NCBI GenBank assembly: GCA_019745415.1
Contig: JAIETF010000011.1
Coordinates: forward strand, 22,794-86,793
Length of the DNA stretch: 64,000 nucleotides
Direction: 5' to 3'
DNA from: Candidatus Obscuribacterales bacterium
GTDB lineage: Bacteria; Cyanobacteriota; Vampirovibrionia; Obscuribacterales; Obscuribacteraceae
Part shown: piece after piece, positions 26,018 to 35,877 of the stretch
Position numbering within the stretch: position 1 is the first letter of the stretch
Layout of the letters: each line of letters starts with the position of its first letter
Position numbers and translations under genes: made by a program
Notes under the pieces: model-generated
Database searches by the model: none
The model's input: only the letters and a program-made list of their open reading frames with translations
What the model was told of the DNA's origin: nothing

Positions 26018-26800
26018 ATGAGTTTGGATCTTAAAATCTCTAATCGACGTGCTTTGGTAACTGGCGGCACAAAGGGGATAGGCGCCGCAATTGTAGCGAC
26101 TCTTGCAGCGCAGGGTGTGAAGGTGATCACAACTTCTCGGTCAGCGCCGGAAGATTTACCGGAAGGTGTCTTACATGTCGCTTGTGATTTGACCACACCA
26201 GAAGGCTGTGCCATTCTCGTTGAGGCGATATTGGAACAGTGGGGCGGAGTCGATTTCATCATAAACTCTCTTGGCGGGTCGAGCGCTCCAGCTGGCGGAT
26301 ATGCCGTCCTAGACGACAGTATCTGGTTTGAAGAATTGAATTTGAATTTGATGTCGGCTGTGCGTATAGACCGTGTGCTAGTTCCAGCAATGATCAAGGC
26401 GGGATCTGGTGTCGTTATTCACATTACCTCAATTCAGAACCAATTGCCTTTGCCTGAATCAACAACTGCATATGCTGCAGCCAAAGCGGCGATGTCGGCT
26501 TACAGCAAGAGCCTGTCTAAAGAGGTTTCACCAAAGGGAGTCAGAGTTGTGAGGGTTTCACCCGGCTGGGTGATGACTGAAGCGTCAGAACGCTTGGTTG
26601 AACGCCTTGCGGAACAAGCAAACACCGATTATGAAGGCGGCAAAGCAATAGTAATGAGGTCCTTGGGCGGCATTCCGCTTGGGCGTCCCGCAGAACCCAA
26701 AGAAGTGGCGGACCTTGTTGCCTTTCTCGTATCCCCGCTAGCAGGAAGCATAACTGGCACTGAATACGTGATTGACGGGGGGACTATTCCAACCACCTAG
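26018..26800 (+). CDS. Short-chain dehydrogenase/reductase (SDR)
   Basis: A 260-residue classical SDR. The cofactor motif is TGGTKGIG near residue 16-23, the NNAG-equivalent is 'INSLGG', catalytic Ser lies in 'HITSIQ', and Tyr/Lys in 'YAAAK'. The C-terminus ends with the usual '[13 protein letters not shown]'. It probably reduces or oxidises a small carbonyl or alcohol with NAD(P)H; the substrate cannot be read from sequence. GAGG six bases before the ATG supports the start. Divergent from the HxlR gene, which likely regulates it. Confidence 0.93.
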   Translation: MSLDLKISNRRALVTGGTKGIGAAIVATLAAQGVKVITTSRSAPEDLPEGVLHVACDLTTPEGCAILVEAILEQWGGVDFIINSLGGSSAPAGGYAVLDDSIWFEELNLNLMSAVRIDRVLVPAMIKAGSGVVIHITSIQNQLPLPESTTAYAAAKAAMSAYSKSLSKEVSPKGVRVVRVSPGWVMTEASERLVERLAEQANTDYEGGKAIVMRSLGGIPLGRPAEPKEVADLVAFLVSPLAGSITGTEYVIDGGTIPTT

Positions 26801-27020
26801 CGATGTGTTTCAGATCCCTTTCAGGCTCTGGTTATGACTCTGGTCGTAGCTCGGACGCTGGTTCTAGAGAAAGAGAGATTTGGAGGTTGGCTGGCTGACC
26901 TTTCCCGAGAAATATTAGTACCTGATATTCTTCAATTGGTGACCTGGTGTTGCTCAGGTTTTCCGGTCTAGTTGATAGGTCAATGTCGGGTTACCCATTA
27001 TCTTTTGGAGTTACGCACAT

Positions 27021-27293
27021 CTACCGTTGTTCGACTCGGTCGATTTTGGGCACTGGACCGCTATAACTGCATGCATTGCAACGGACTGTGTTGCCGTTTA
27101 TCACCCAGTCGCATGCCGAGATACATGTTTTTGAGGAACGCTTCTTGGGTTCTTCGCGGCGTACTGAAATGGCCGTGTCGCGGAAGATGCGCTCACAAAA
27201 TGAGCAGCGCATGACCGGCACGCCGTCCTCGGTTCCGAGAATCGGTCCATAATGCTTGCCGTTACAAATATCCGATTCGAAGTCGTCTTGCAT
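27021..27293 (-). CDS. Small Cys-rich putative zinc-binding protein
   Basis: A 90-residue frame with two Cys pairs, 'MRCSFCERIF' and 'VRCNACSYSG', plus further Cys and His residues ('CNGKHYG', 'TCISACDW'). This could form one or two zinc ribbons. The ATG has only a weak leader and the gene lies in a gene-poor stretch, so it may be a remnant. I do not recognise a family. Confidence 0.4.
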   Translation of the reverse strand: MQDDFESDICNGKHYGPILGTEDGVPVMRCSFCERIFRDTAISVRREEPKKRSSKTCISACDWVINGNTVRCNACSYSGPVPKIDRVEQR

Positions 27294-27394
27294 CGCCAGC
27301 CACCAGCAACGAACAAATTATAGCGTGTCCGCAGGTCGATTAGTCATCGCTTAGCGACTGACAGGAGTTGTCTTTTAGCTGTTGGATATAAGAT

Positions 27395-29212
27395 TCACTG
27401 TGAGAATTGGACAATTTTTAGAGTCTCGTCCTTAGACAAAAGATTTAGTGACCAAGGCGACAGCCCGACTATATCCTCATTCTTTAGCAAATCTAGTCTT
27501 GTTCGGACATCTTTGCAAAGCTTAGAACTCTCTTGTGTATTTCCACGGTTAGCGAGAAGTTTTGCCATTCCTAATATCGCTGGTATATTTTCTTTGTCTA
27601 TACAAAGTGCCTTCTCAAAGTAAATTCTCGCAGTTTGTAAGTCACCCATTTCTAGGCAAATCAAACCGCACTGAGCGTGAGTCTGCGCTCTATAAGTCTC
27701 ACTGCGTTCGCTGGCTTCCATTAATGCTGCTAGCGCCGAATTGAAATAGCTGTTGCGCTGGCGCTTGTCCGCAGCTTTGCGTGCCAATCTATGATATGCC
27801 GCAGATTTTATGTATAGAGGTTCGACAGATTTGGTTCTTTGAGTAGCGGTTTCGAGTAGTTCTATTGTCATCTTTGGGCAGTAGTCACCACATTTGATAC
27901 CTTTGTACATCAGTTTATCTAGTCCTTTTGCTCTGTACAGATCAAGTAAACCTTCTACTTCTTGACCTAATTCAAAGTTGCATAGGGATCTGCTTCTGAG
28001 GCAGTGTCTATTTGTGGGGCTTTTATGAAGTGCTATGTTCAAAGTTTCTTTAGCGAGTTCATACTTTTTCATTTGAAGAAGTATATCCGCTTTGGTAATA
28101 AGCGCTCCGAGTTCTATTTCGTCAATGTCCATTAAATCAAGAACCTTGGCTTTTCGAAGAGTAGTGTTGCACTCTGCCAGGCTTTCTTGTATTTTGCCTG
28201 TTTTGAAAAGGCAGGTAGCCAGATAGTAGTTGGACAATATGGTGGAAGCTGATGGAGTTTTAGTTTTCTGCAAGAGTCTGGTAGCTTCTCTGAAGTTTTC
28301 TTGCTTATAGAGTTTCATGGCGCCCATAAAAGTGCTATTTCTTTCGATTCGATTTTTCTTCGGGTGCAGTAAGTCGCTGAACCACTTCGAAGCGAATTTG
28401 CTGAAGTCTTCTTCCGACATCTCTGTCAGTTTGGCGCTTATCACCTCGGCGAGTAGTTCTGCGAAATTGATCGTGGCATAATTACTTGGCAATTCACTAA
28501 TCTGAGGAAGCGATTTTAAAAAGATTCGATAGTCGTGCCCTGTCAAGAATTGAAGTGTCAGCTTGCTTTTCCACATTGAAGGCAACATTCTATTTACCCA
28601 TTTTGGGTTATAGGCTTGTTCACCGCAGCTATCTATCAGGTGTACAAGTTCATGCATCAGAGCGTGTAGCTTATCTGGTGCCATAAAAAATTTGTCGGAG
28701 ACTAGTATGTATCCTGGTCCACTGACAAGATATGGCTCAGTGCTAATTATTTTAGACCGTAGCTCTTTAACTCGAAATATCGAGATGGGTCCAAGTGGTT
28801 TGACCTGTTTCGTTAGCAGTGTGAATCTGCGCTCTATTGCCGCCAGTATTTCGAGAAGCTCTTCTTTTTCCGAGGAGTTCCATTTCAGAAGCTCGTATTT
28901 GTGAAGAAAGAAGCTGTCCTTCGCCACATTCAAAGGTTCATCAAAAACAAATGGCGAAACCTGCTTGCTTGAAGTTGTTTTTGTGATATCTAATGTCGTG
29001 GATTCTGTGGAATTGTCGGCACGTTGTTCACACCGAGCCGAGTTAGCGTCACTGAGAGTCTGTGCGCTAGCGTCGGCTGGGCTTAAAGTCAGTAGAATTA
29101 ACAGGGCGAAGTATGAGCTCTTTGCGCGTCTAGCAGAGTTTTTCAAAGGAGCCAAGTCTTTAAGCAGTTCTCTCGCTGTCGATAGCCGTGGCGCGATTAT
29201 CCGATCTATCAA
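27395..29212 (-). CDS. Secreted HExxH protein with C-terminal TPR repeats
   Basis: About 605 residues. A basic N-terminus and hydrophobic core ('SSYFALLILLTLSPADASAQ') form a signal peptide ending near residue 51. The middle has a gluzincin-like motif HELVH (187-191, 'HALMHELVHLID') and a downstream 'NFAELLAE' (249-256) that could give the third metal ligand. From ~270 on there are several TPR-like repeats ('MKLYKQENFREATRLLQKT', 'YLATCLFKTGKIQESLAECN'). It is probably an exported peptidase or a TPR protein with a peptidase-like domain. There is no ATG near the start: AAGGAG at 29227-29232 precedes CTG (29221), ATT (29215) and TTG (29212), any of which could initiate. Confidence 0.75.
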   Translation of the reverse strand: MIDRIIAPRLSTARELLKDLAPLKNSARRAKSSYFALLILLTLSPADASAQTLSDANSARCEQRADNSTESTTLDITKTTSSKQVSPFVFDEPLNVAKDSFFLHKYELLKWNSSEKEELLEILAAIERRFTLLTKQVKPLGPISIFRVKELRSKIISTEPYLVSGPGYILVSDKFFMAPDKLHALMHELVHLIDSCGEQAYNPKWVNRMLPSMWKSKLTLQFLTGHDYRIFLKSLPQISELPSNYATINFAELLAEVISAKLTEMSEEDFSKFASKWFSDLLHPKKNRIERNSTFMGAMKLYKQENFREATRLLQKTKTPSASTILSNYYLATCLFKTGKIQESLAECNTTLRKAKVLDLMDIDEIELGALITKADILLQMKKYELAKETLNIALHKSPTNRHCLRSRSLCNFELGQEVEGLLDLYRAKGLDKLMYKGIKCGDYCPKMTIELLETATQRTKSVEPLYIKSAAYHRLARKAADKRQRNSYFNSALAALMEASERSETYRAQTHAQCGLICLEMGDLQTARIYFEKALCIDKENIPAILGMAKLLANRGNTQESSKLCKDVRTRLDLLKNEDIVGLSPWSLNLLSKDETLKIVQFSQ

Positions 29213-30625
29213 AATGAGCAGCCCGACTCCTTACCACCGGTTCTTTCTTCTTTTGCCAATAGTATTTGGCTGTTCTGGCTAGGTTGGTTCCAGTGAGGTG
29301 CTAGGGTAATGACAAATATTGTAGGAGAGGTACGCCCAAGTGTCCAGTGATTAAAGATTGACCTACGGAGCGCCATATTGTTTGCCGAAAAGGCAATTGG
29401 TCAATTTTCCGGGTCTCAGCTTCGATGAGTCTTTATTTGAAGTAAGGAATGACGAGGAGTGCTGAAAGTCAGAAGAGCAAATGTTCTTGTCTGCATCTTG
29501 AACGAGATAGAGTCATCGAGAGCAAATTTGAGTATCGTCCCCAATGATTTGTCCGAATGGACTGTTCACAGAGTGCTATCCGATCGGTTGCCAGGCTTTG
29601 CTTGATTTTGAGTGTTGGTAAATTCAGTTGGTGCAATAATCGAGAATGAGCTGGTTTGGAGTAATAGTTCATAGTCCAGCAGAGGATTCTAGCTATAGCC
29701 AATTTCGGTGTAGTGATTTTAGTTGGTTCCGTGAACGATGCCCTTTGTAAAGTGGGAGGTCTGCGCCGAGACTTGAACTCGACAAAGTGCGAATCGCATT
29801 CAGAGCTGATAGTGGTAGGTTCGTTTGACGGACTTGAATCAGATGGGCTGGCTCTTGATGCTCAAAGGTGTGCGAGGTTCTGGGGGGTTGAAGATTTAAA
29901 GGGGCCGCAGCTTGCTTAGCGATACATACCGATCAGATACGATTTGACTAAGGTCGCTAACAGTGGCTCTGCTACTGGAGAGCCGCTCGAATCGCTTGCT
30001 AAGGGCACAGTTTTCATTCTATTCATCGAGACCATTCAGCCTAAGAAGGGACTGTTTGAAACTTTGAACGGTGCAGATGGATGGATTGAGTATCGCGAGG
30101 ACAACTACGACAAGATTATGGGGGTAATTTCGCCTTTTGGGGAAAAGGGAAAGATCCAGTTATTCCAGGAGCGAGTGATAAACAAGTAGGCAGTGGTGCT
30201 TCAAAATAGGTGACATTGTTTTTTTTACAAATTTGCATCGAACTAATGGCCTCTTGTGTCGAAAATTGCGAAGTAGCAGCCTAAGACTTGGAAGAGTAAT
30301 ATCAGTCAGTAAAATGGCTAACAATTGGGGCGGTTGGATTTTCAATTATTGCTAAGTGGTCTGCTAGAGCCAGTTCCATAGCTTCGGTGAACGATTTGGC
30401 TAAAAGAATTGGGCTTTCGCTTCTTTCTGAGTACCTTAATACAGGCGGATTCGCATTTCCATCTGATGTTTCGAAGTAGAAAAACTGATAGCCGTATCTT
30501 TCTACAAATCATTTGGGCAGTGCGAAGCAATTTTCCAACCCTTGCCATTTTATTCGCAAATTCGCACGGCGGTGAATTTGTAAGCTTTCATCAGCCATCT
30601 GCGACCAGCCATCAGCCATCAGCTG
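29213..30625. other. Gene-poor region of 1.4 kb
   Basis: No gene is convincing here. A plus-strand frame at 29944-30189 (81 residues, TTG start, ending '...YDKIMGVISPFGEKGKIQLFQERVINK') reads like a fragment of a real protein and may be a remnant. Frames at 29469-29702 (minus) and 29713-29919 (plus) look like chance. The 3' edge has CATCAGC words repeated four to five times (30588-30625). Confidence 0.4.
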
Positions 30626-31885
30626 TCAGTGAAAGAAGCGCAGCAGTTTGTTTTCGCGGTCTACTTTGTATTTCCAGCCTTCCATCAAATCTTGTCCGAG
30701 AGCGCAAGCGCCGCTGCCGCCTATCAATATGGGGAAGTTGTCTCGGTACATGCCTCCGATTCGGATATTCACATAGGCTCTCTTCATGGTTAAGTCGCCT
30801 CCTACCCCTGACATATGAACGACTTCGCCGGTGGGGACCGCTCCGAATCGGGCGGCGGAGAATGCGTCGAAAATGGTATTGGAGGCGCCTGTGTCGATGA
30901 AGGCTTTCGCGTATTGACTGTTGACTGTAAATACGATGAACTCTTTGCCGGCGATTATCTCAATCGGGATATCGTAAAGGGGATTCAGTTTCTCTTGTTT
31001 TGCGGCCAGCTTTTTCTTTAAATCTACCCGACCACCCTTGTCGTCGATTTCGTATTGATAGCCCTTTATAAAGTCCTGTCCGATTAAATTGGTGCTCAGG
31101 GAGTTGCTGCTCTCGGGCATCTTGATATTGATGGTGCGGGTGAGAGTGCCGAGCTTAATTTGAGCCGGCATTACTTCGGTGGAAACTTCCACACCCGCCC
31201 ATCCGCGGGTGCCCTTGCCCGCCTTTGCTCTGTTTAAGTCTAGCCCGGCTTCCTTCAGTTGGTCTTTATAGAAAAGTGCACTGGCCCCGGTGTCAAAGAT
31301 AGCCTTGACCGGATGCCCGTTCACCATTAAGTCCACTTCCATGTGTCCCTGCTGACTTTTCTTGAAGTAAAAATGCGCGGAGTCTGGCAAACCGGCTAAC
31401 TCTTGGTCTAGAGCGGCATCATCTGCGGAAGCTGTTGGTTTTGAATCAGCAGGTTTTTCATTGTTGGCTTGGGTGTTGGAAGGCTGTCTTTCGCCTTGCG
31501 CTGAAACTGTCGCGGCGGCAAGAGCTTTGGGCGGCACAAAACTTGGGTCGATGGCTTTGAGCGCTGCTGCTGCTCTTCTTCCAGGCTCGGTCAGAGGAAA
31601 AGAGTTGGCAGTTGTTTTGTAGCGACTTTTTGCCATAGACCAATTCTTTAGATGATGGTAGCAAAGCGCATCGTAATACCACAGCAGGGGATCATTCTGA
31701 GTCTTCTGCAGGGCTGCTTCAAAATGCCTGGCGGCTTCGGTAAAGTCGTTTTTATTGTAGGCTTGCAGTCCTAGTTTGTAGCTGTCATCTGCTCCCAGAG
31801 CCGCACTGCCGAAGCCAAGAGTGAGAGCAATGATGCTTGATTTCAAGGTTCGAGCTAAGATATTTGATTTCAGAATTTGATTCAA
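30626..31885 (-). CDS. Secreted protein with TPR and two retropepsin-like aspartyl protease domains
   Basis: A 419-residue exported protein. A signal peptide (residues 1-31, '...SIIALTLGFGSAALGA') is followed by one or two TPR units (~35-95), an Ala/Ser/Pro-rich linker, and two consecutive retropepsin-like domains, each with an active-site motif: 'AIFDTGAS' (Asp198) and 'AFIDTGAS' (Asp331), each followed by a flap-like segment and a 'LIGQDF' or 'ALGQDL' strand. Retropepsins normally dimerise; two lobes in one chain could form an intramolecular active site as in pepsin. Translation starts at TTG, supported by AAAGGG seven bases upstream. Confidence 0.88.
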   Translation of the reverse strand: MNQILKSNILARTLKSSIIALTLGFGSAALGADDSYKLGLQAYNKNDFTEAARHFEAALQKTQNDPLLWYYDALCYHHLKNWSMAKSRYKTTANSFPLTEPGRRAAAALKAIDPSFVPPKALAAATVSAQGERQPSNTQANNEKPADSKPTASADDAALDQELAGLPDSAHFYFKKSQQGHMEVDLMVNGHPVKAIFDTGASALFYKDQLKEAGLDLNRAKAGKGTRGWAGVEVSTEVMPAQIKLGTLTRTINIKMPESSNSLSTNLIGQDFIKGYQYEIDDKGGRVDLKKKLAAKQEKLNPLYDIPIEIIAGKEFIVFTVNSQYAKAFIDTGASNTIFDAFSAARFGAVPTGEVVHMSGVGGDLTMKRAYVNIRIGGMYRDNFPILIGGSGACALGQDLMEGWKYKVDRENKLLRFFH

Positions 31886-32225
31886 TCGCTCGCCCTTTGC
31901 CGAGTTTAGAATAGTATTTTTCAGTGTATGTTAGCGAGTATCTTTTGCACACTGGTGTGCCGGTGCTGGCTGTATTTTACATCACTTGCGTCAGAACGTT
32001 CAGGGCTTCTAGAGGGTTGCCTTGGCGCTGCTAGCAGTCGCCCTGAGGCAAATTGCCGTGGTAGGCTATTGTGGAAAACCAGGCGCAGCGAAAGCTATGG
32101 CAATCGATGTGGTTAGGTCTTGGCTCCGTCCAGAAATTGATAAACTCAAGCGATTATTCGTAACGGTCTTTCGCTATTTATTGACCGTTTGCTCATTGTA
32201 GGACAGTAATTAGCGAGGTGAATTT
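31886..32225. other. Intergenic region, nothing recognised
   Basis: About 340 bp between divergent genes. It must hold both promoters, but no repeat, hairpin or ORF with support was seen. Confidence 0.4.
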
Positions 32226-32945
32226 ATGGGATTCAAAGCTGCGACGGTCTTTGTCACAACCAGGGAGCCTGAATATTTTTCGACCAATCCCACGCATCTG
32301 CCCGAAAAAGCTGAGGCGCTAATTGAGCAGCTTGGCCTCGGTCCGGCGGTGGTGGCTAAGGATGAACTGTTGCCATACAGTGATTGCATGTATCCGCCTG
32401 TGGATCAATTTGGCTTAGGGGCTTACGAGCATGGCTTTATTTTGGAAGACCAACGTCTCTACGAATTTTCTGAACCAGGCAATGCGCTACATAAAGCCAT
32501 ATTGGATGGCTATCCGACGGCAAATATTCTAGCCATTGTGTTGCACAGTTATGTCAATCTTTATGGTTATGACATTTACGAAAGAGGCAAGCGGATAAGA
32601 TTTCTCGCCGGCTCAGCCAATGATGGAGTTATTCATGATTTCGGGGAGCTGCAGCCCGAAGAAAAGCCAATCTTCGCTCAATCGAGTATCGTTGACGGCG
32701 AGAGAATTTTCAAGCTGGACGTTAACGGTTCGCTGGAAGAATTTGATATGTCTTGCACTGGTGAAAGTCTGGTGTTTGCCGTAGCGAAGCGATATCTTGG
32801 CTACGATATTGATCAGTTTCCAGATGATGGTGAGCTACAAATGCAGCTATTCAGTAGGGCTGGCGCTAAAACCCGTGGTGAGTCCAAGCAAGCTAAAAGT
32901 CAGGCTAATCCTCTTGCTAAAATTATGAAATTTTTCGGTCGCTAG
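32226..32945 (+). CDS. Hypothetical cytosolic protein (239 aa)
   Basis: A 239-residue soluble protein beginning 'MGFKAATVFVTTREPEYF', with 'PVDQFGLGAYEHGFILEDQRLYEF' and 'ILAIVLHSYVNLYGYDIYERGKRIRFLAGSANDGV' as likely core strands and a basic tail. The opening pattern recalls the DUF6928 family of uncharacterised proteins, but I am not sure. GAGGTG six bases before the ATG supports the start. No neighbour gives a functional clue. Confidence 0.75.
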   Translation: MGFKAATVFVTTREPEYFSTNPTHLPEKAEALIEQLGLGPAVVAKDELLPYSDCMYPPVDQFGLGAYEHGFILEDQRLYEFSEPGNALHKAILDGYPTANILAIVLHSYVNLYGYDIYERGKRIRFLAGSANDGVIHDFGELQPEEKPIFAQSSIVDGERIFKLDVNGSLEEFDMSCTGESLVFAVAKRYLGYDIDQFPDDGELQMQLFSRAGAKTRGESKQAKSQANPLAKIMKFFGR

Positions 32946-33561
32946 CTTAAATCAGACGCTCACCAGTCGTTGATTTTGTCGGTGCCGATTAGCTTGTCGC
33001 CCTTGACCCGATATTTGACCGGCCCCAAGTCAAATAGGCTAACTTTAAGAGGAAGTCAAACTTCACTTCAGATACTCCCTGTCTGATTGACCAAGTTTAC
33101 CTCAGGTGGGGCAGCGCTGCGAGACTTTAAGGGCATCTAGTTTTGATGAAGAAGTCGATGATTCGCTCGCTAGCGGAAGGGTTGCAGAAGATTTCGCGGT
33201 GGTGTCCTTGGAAGTTTTTAGTTCTGCCAGAAACGGTCCCTGCGAAAATTCAAATCCCCGTTACTCCTAGATTTACTCCGAAGTCTATTCCTGCGATAAC
33301 ACTGTCTCCTCTGCCGCGAGCGACTCAAATCAGACCATGGAAGAAGTAAGGTCGGGTGATCTGTTGAAGTTGAATCCACTTGCTAAAGGTGAAGACTCAA
33401 CGACTGAATTGGGTATAGAACGCTAAAGGTGAAGACTCAGCGACTGAATTGGGTATAGAACGCAAGAGGAATTTGACAATGAGTACCGATCAGTGAAAGC
33501 AGTTTCGCAGTCTTCTGTCAGTCTACTAGAGTTGGAATAGGTCAAAGTAAAGGCAAAATCC
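32946..33561. other. Gene-poor region with a 40-bp tandem duplication
   Basis: No supported gene. A short plus-strand frame at 33143-33349 has no ribosome-binding site. The 40-bp duplication at 33382-33461 is the only structure seen. Confidence 0.4.
33382..33461. repeat. 40-bp tandem duplication
   Basis: The 40-bp unit at 33382-33421 (begins GCTAAAGGTGAAGACTC) is repeated directly at 33422-33461 with a single A/G difference (33400 against 33440). The near-identity points to a recent duplication. It lies ~100 bp upstream of the 33562 gene. Confidence 0.9.
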
Positions 33562-34224
33562 ATGACATATTTTCTTCCACACCTGGAACCTGTTACCAAA
33601 GAGTTTACGTTCGTTCGTGCGAAACCAACGGATATTGCTCATGGTTTCAGTCAATTTGCGAGTCAGACAAGGGGCACAAGTGTGTGGAGAACGACTCATT
33701 TTAAGGCTGCAAATTTGGAGTCTGCCGTATCGAGACTTGATCGTTCTCGGCGTTCGCAAGCTGAGTATTTGCTAGTGCCTACAGATTCCGAATGGACTGC
33801 ATTATTTGAACTTCACTGTGGATGGAACGGGGGAGATATAAACACCACCCCGGCACGCATTTCGTATTTTACGCCGGCTGATGCAATTGGTCTAATTATG
33901 GCGAGAGATACGGAGCGTGCTCATCGAAGTGATCCTACAATTGAACTTCAATATGGTTCTATTCGATTTGACTTTGTGCGTAACGGTGAAGTGATTCGGC
34001 ACGTGCAGGCTATGAATTCAGCTTCAGGAGGGGGTTGGGAATTTCACACATTCGGCGAACCACTTCCAAAGGAAAATCTTAGCAATTTTTCAAATAGAGA
34101 AATTGCGGATAGATTCACCTTCGACAATCTTGTTGAGCTGCTTAGCAGCCAATTTGGAATTCAGCTCTTGGATGAATCGTTCTACAAGCCGCAACTAGGT
34201 TGCATCCTACTAATCCATGTTTAG
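33562..34224 (+). CDS. Hypothetical protein (220 aa), immunity-like pattern
   Basis: A 220-residue soluble protein. The stretch 'AEYLLVPTDSEWTALFELHCGWNGGDINTTPARISY' recurs, in pattern, in uncharacterised proteins of other bacteria, where 'YLFVPT..GWTA.FDNG..G.D' is typical. The C-terminus has a conserved-looking 'GGGWEFHTFGEPLPKENL' and a helix 'FTFDNLVELLSSQFGI'. No catalytic motif is visible; families of this type are sometimes placed next to toxins, but none is here. AAAGGC eight bases before the ATG supports the start. Confidence 0.7.
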   Translation: MTYFLPHLEPVTKEFTFVRAKPTDIAHGFSQFASQTRGTSVWRTTHFKAANLESAVSRLDRSRRSQAEYLLVPTDSEWTALFELHCGWNGGDINTTPARISYFTPADAIGLIMARDTERAHRSDPTIELQYGSIRFDFVRNGEVIRHVQAMNSASGGGWEFHTFGEPLPKENLSNFSNREIADRFTFDNLVELLSSQFGIQLLDESFYKPQLGCILLIHV

Positions 34225-34254
34225 CCTAGGAACGACCTGTCCCATAGGCGAGAT

Positions 34255-34752
34255 TTACTTTGGAATGGCTAGACCGTCAATGACCTGGGCATTAGGCAGT
34301 TTCAAATACTCATTAGGGCGCAGCAAAACCTTAGTCGAGCGATTGCCACCACCAGCGATGACTTGAGGCTGGCTCATGACGGCAGAGTCGATGTATAGTG
34401 GTATTTGCTGTAGCCCAAATGGTGTGACGCCACCAATCAGCATTCCAGTTAGTTCGCGCGTCTGCTCTGGGGTCGCGAAGGAAACCTTCTTGCCGTCCAT
34501 TATCTGCCTGACTTTTTTATTGACGTCTAACTTGGTTGTTGCCAGCACGATGCAGCATGCAAACTGGACTGGCTCGGCTTTCGTTGCAACGATAATGGCA
34601 TTGGCTGCGTGCTGCAGCTGATAGCCGTAGTGCTCGCAGAATACTGCGGTGTCGGCTAGGTCTGGTTCGCAGTGCAATACTTCATGCTCGATGCCATACT
34701 TTTGAAGGCATTCGGCGACAGAATTATCGAGTTCGGTTATTTGATTAGTCAT
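34255..34752 (-). CDS. YbaK/ProX-type aminoacyl-tRNA editing domain protein
   Basis: A 165-residue single-domain protein of the YbaK/EbsC/ProX family, which hydrolyses mischarged tRNAs (for example Cys-tRNA-Pro or Ala-tRNA-Pro). Visible features are 'ANAIIVATKAEPVQFACCIVLATTKLDVNKKVRQIMDGKKVSFATPEQTRELTGM' in pattern, with the family's 'TGM.IGGVTPFGL' and 'PLYID' segments near residues 103-122. The exact substrate cannot be assigned. It starts five bases after the stop of the MarR-GNAT gene, so the two are in one operon. Confidence 0.9.
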   Translation of the reverse strand: MTNQITELDNSVAECLQKYGIEHEVLHCEPDLADTAVFCEHYGYQLQHAANAIIVATKAEPVQFACCIVLATTKLDVNKKVRQIMDGKKVSFATPEQTRELTGMLIGGVTPFGLQQIPLYIDSAVMSQPQVIAGGGNRSTKVLLRPNEYLKLPNAQVIDGLAIPK

Positions 34753-34757
34753 TGCTA

Positions 34758-35720
34758 TTACTTCACCGCGGCGGCAAGATCGAGGCGCATAAAGGTATCT
34801 GCGCGATCGTACTCTGTTTCATGGTCTAGTTTGTCGACTTGAACAAAGCCGAGTTTCTTGTAGAGTGCAATCGCCGCCTTCAGGGACGAGTTCGTTTCCA
34901 GCGTAACCAGGCTGGCTTTGCAGCGCTTTGCATAGTCTATGCATGCTGTGACGAGGTCTCGCCCAATACCGCGACCTTGATATGCCTCATCTACGCCCAT
35001 CTTGGCCAGTTCAAACACGCCATTGCCCATGTTGAGAATTGCGCATGTTCCTACAACTTTTCCGTCGATTTTGGCAAAGAAGATTGCGCCGCCTACGTTG
35101 AGGATGGCATCGGTGTTTTCTAGTATACGAAGGTCGGCTTCTTCCATTTTGAAGAACTTTTCGATCCATGCTCTATTCAAGCGAACGAAGTCGGCTTTGT
35201 ACTCCGGTGCAAACGGAAGTATCTCGGCTCTGGGCTCCTTGTTTGCGGCTTTTAGTTCTACCATTCTTTGCCTCACAGATTTTGTTGAATAACTTTCCTC
35301 TATCGACTCAATCTCCTGCAGGAATTTTCCGCCGGCTTCCTCAATGAGGTGATCGACAGCGGCGCGTATATCTTGCCAGATTGGTTCAAGATCTTCTCCT
35401 AGTCGTTTGCCTTTTGCTGTCAAGGAAATCAAACGTTTGCGACCATCGCGCTTATCAGCTGCCGACGCCACCAACCGTTTCTTCTCGAGTTCCTTGACCG
35501 TCAAATTGACGGCTGGATGAGTAATTCCAAGTTGGGAGGCAATCTCGGTAACTGATAGCGTCCCCTCCACCATCAATAGATGAAAAATCGGAAACCACTT
35601 CGACTCGAAATCGATATCATGCATTTCATAGATTTCTTGAACATCCTGAAAGAATCTTTCGGAGAGTCGCTTCAGGCGACTGCTCATTGCCAGACTGCCA
35701 AGAGTTCGAATATGGTCCAT
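34758..35720 (-). CDS. MarR-GNAT fusion protein
   Basis: A 320-residue fusion. Residues ~1-150 are a MarR winged helix ('GTLSVTEIASQLGITHPAVNLTVKELEKKRLVASAADKRDGRKRLISLTAKG'-type pattern). Residues ~165-315 are a GNAT acetyltransferase with the acetyl-CoA loop 'YQGRGIGRDLV' and a C-terminal 'ALYKKLGFVQVDK'. Such fusions are known as regulators that also acetylate a small molecule or protein. The co-transcribed YbaK gene suggests a link to amino acids or tRNA quality, which is inference. The upstream region is gene-poor. Confidence 0.92.
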   Translation of the reverse strand: MDHIRTLGSLAMSSRLKRLSERFFQDVQEIYEMHDIDFESKWFPIFHLLMVEGTLSVTEIASQLGITHPAVNLTVKELEKKRLVASAADKRDGRKRLISLTAKGKRLGEDLEPIWQDIRAAVDHLIEEAGGKFLQEIESIEESYSTKSVRQRMVELKAANKEPRAEILPFAPEYKADFVRLNRAWIEKFFKMEEADLRILENTDAILNVGGAIFFAKIDGKVVGTCAILNMGNGVFELAKMGVDEAYQGRGIGRDLVTACIDYAKRCKASLVTLETNSSLKAAIALYKKLGFVQVDKLDHETEYDRADTFMRLDLAAAVK

Positions 35721-35877
35721 GGTACCGCCCCTCTCAGGTTTGGAAAGGAATTACGCAAGTGCTTACATATTCTAATCGAATCGCCTTCTCTGTCAAGGGT
35801 TGAAAGATTACAAACCATTCACGCTTACTAATATGGTGCTTCTTGGTTTGGTTTGGCGACGCGTTGCTGGTGCGCGG

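Noticed and set aside
29469..29919. Short ORFs on both strands in the 29-30 kb gap
   Set aside because: No ribosome-binding sites and no coding-like pattern.
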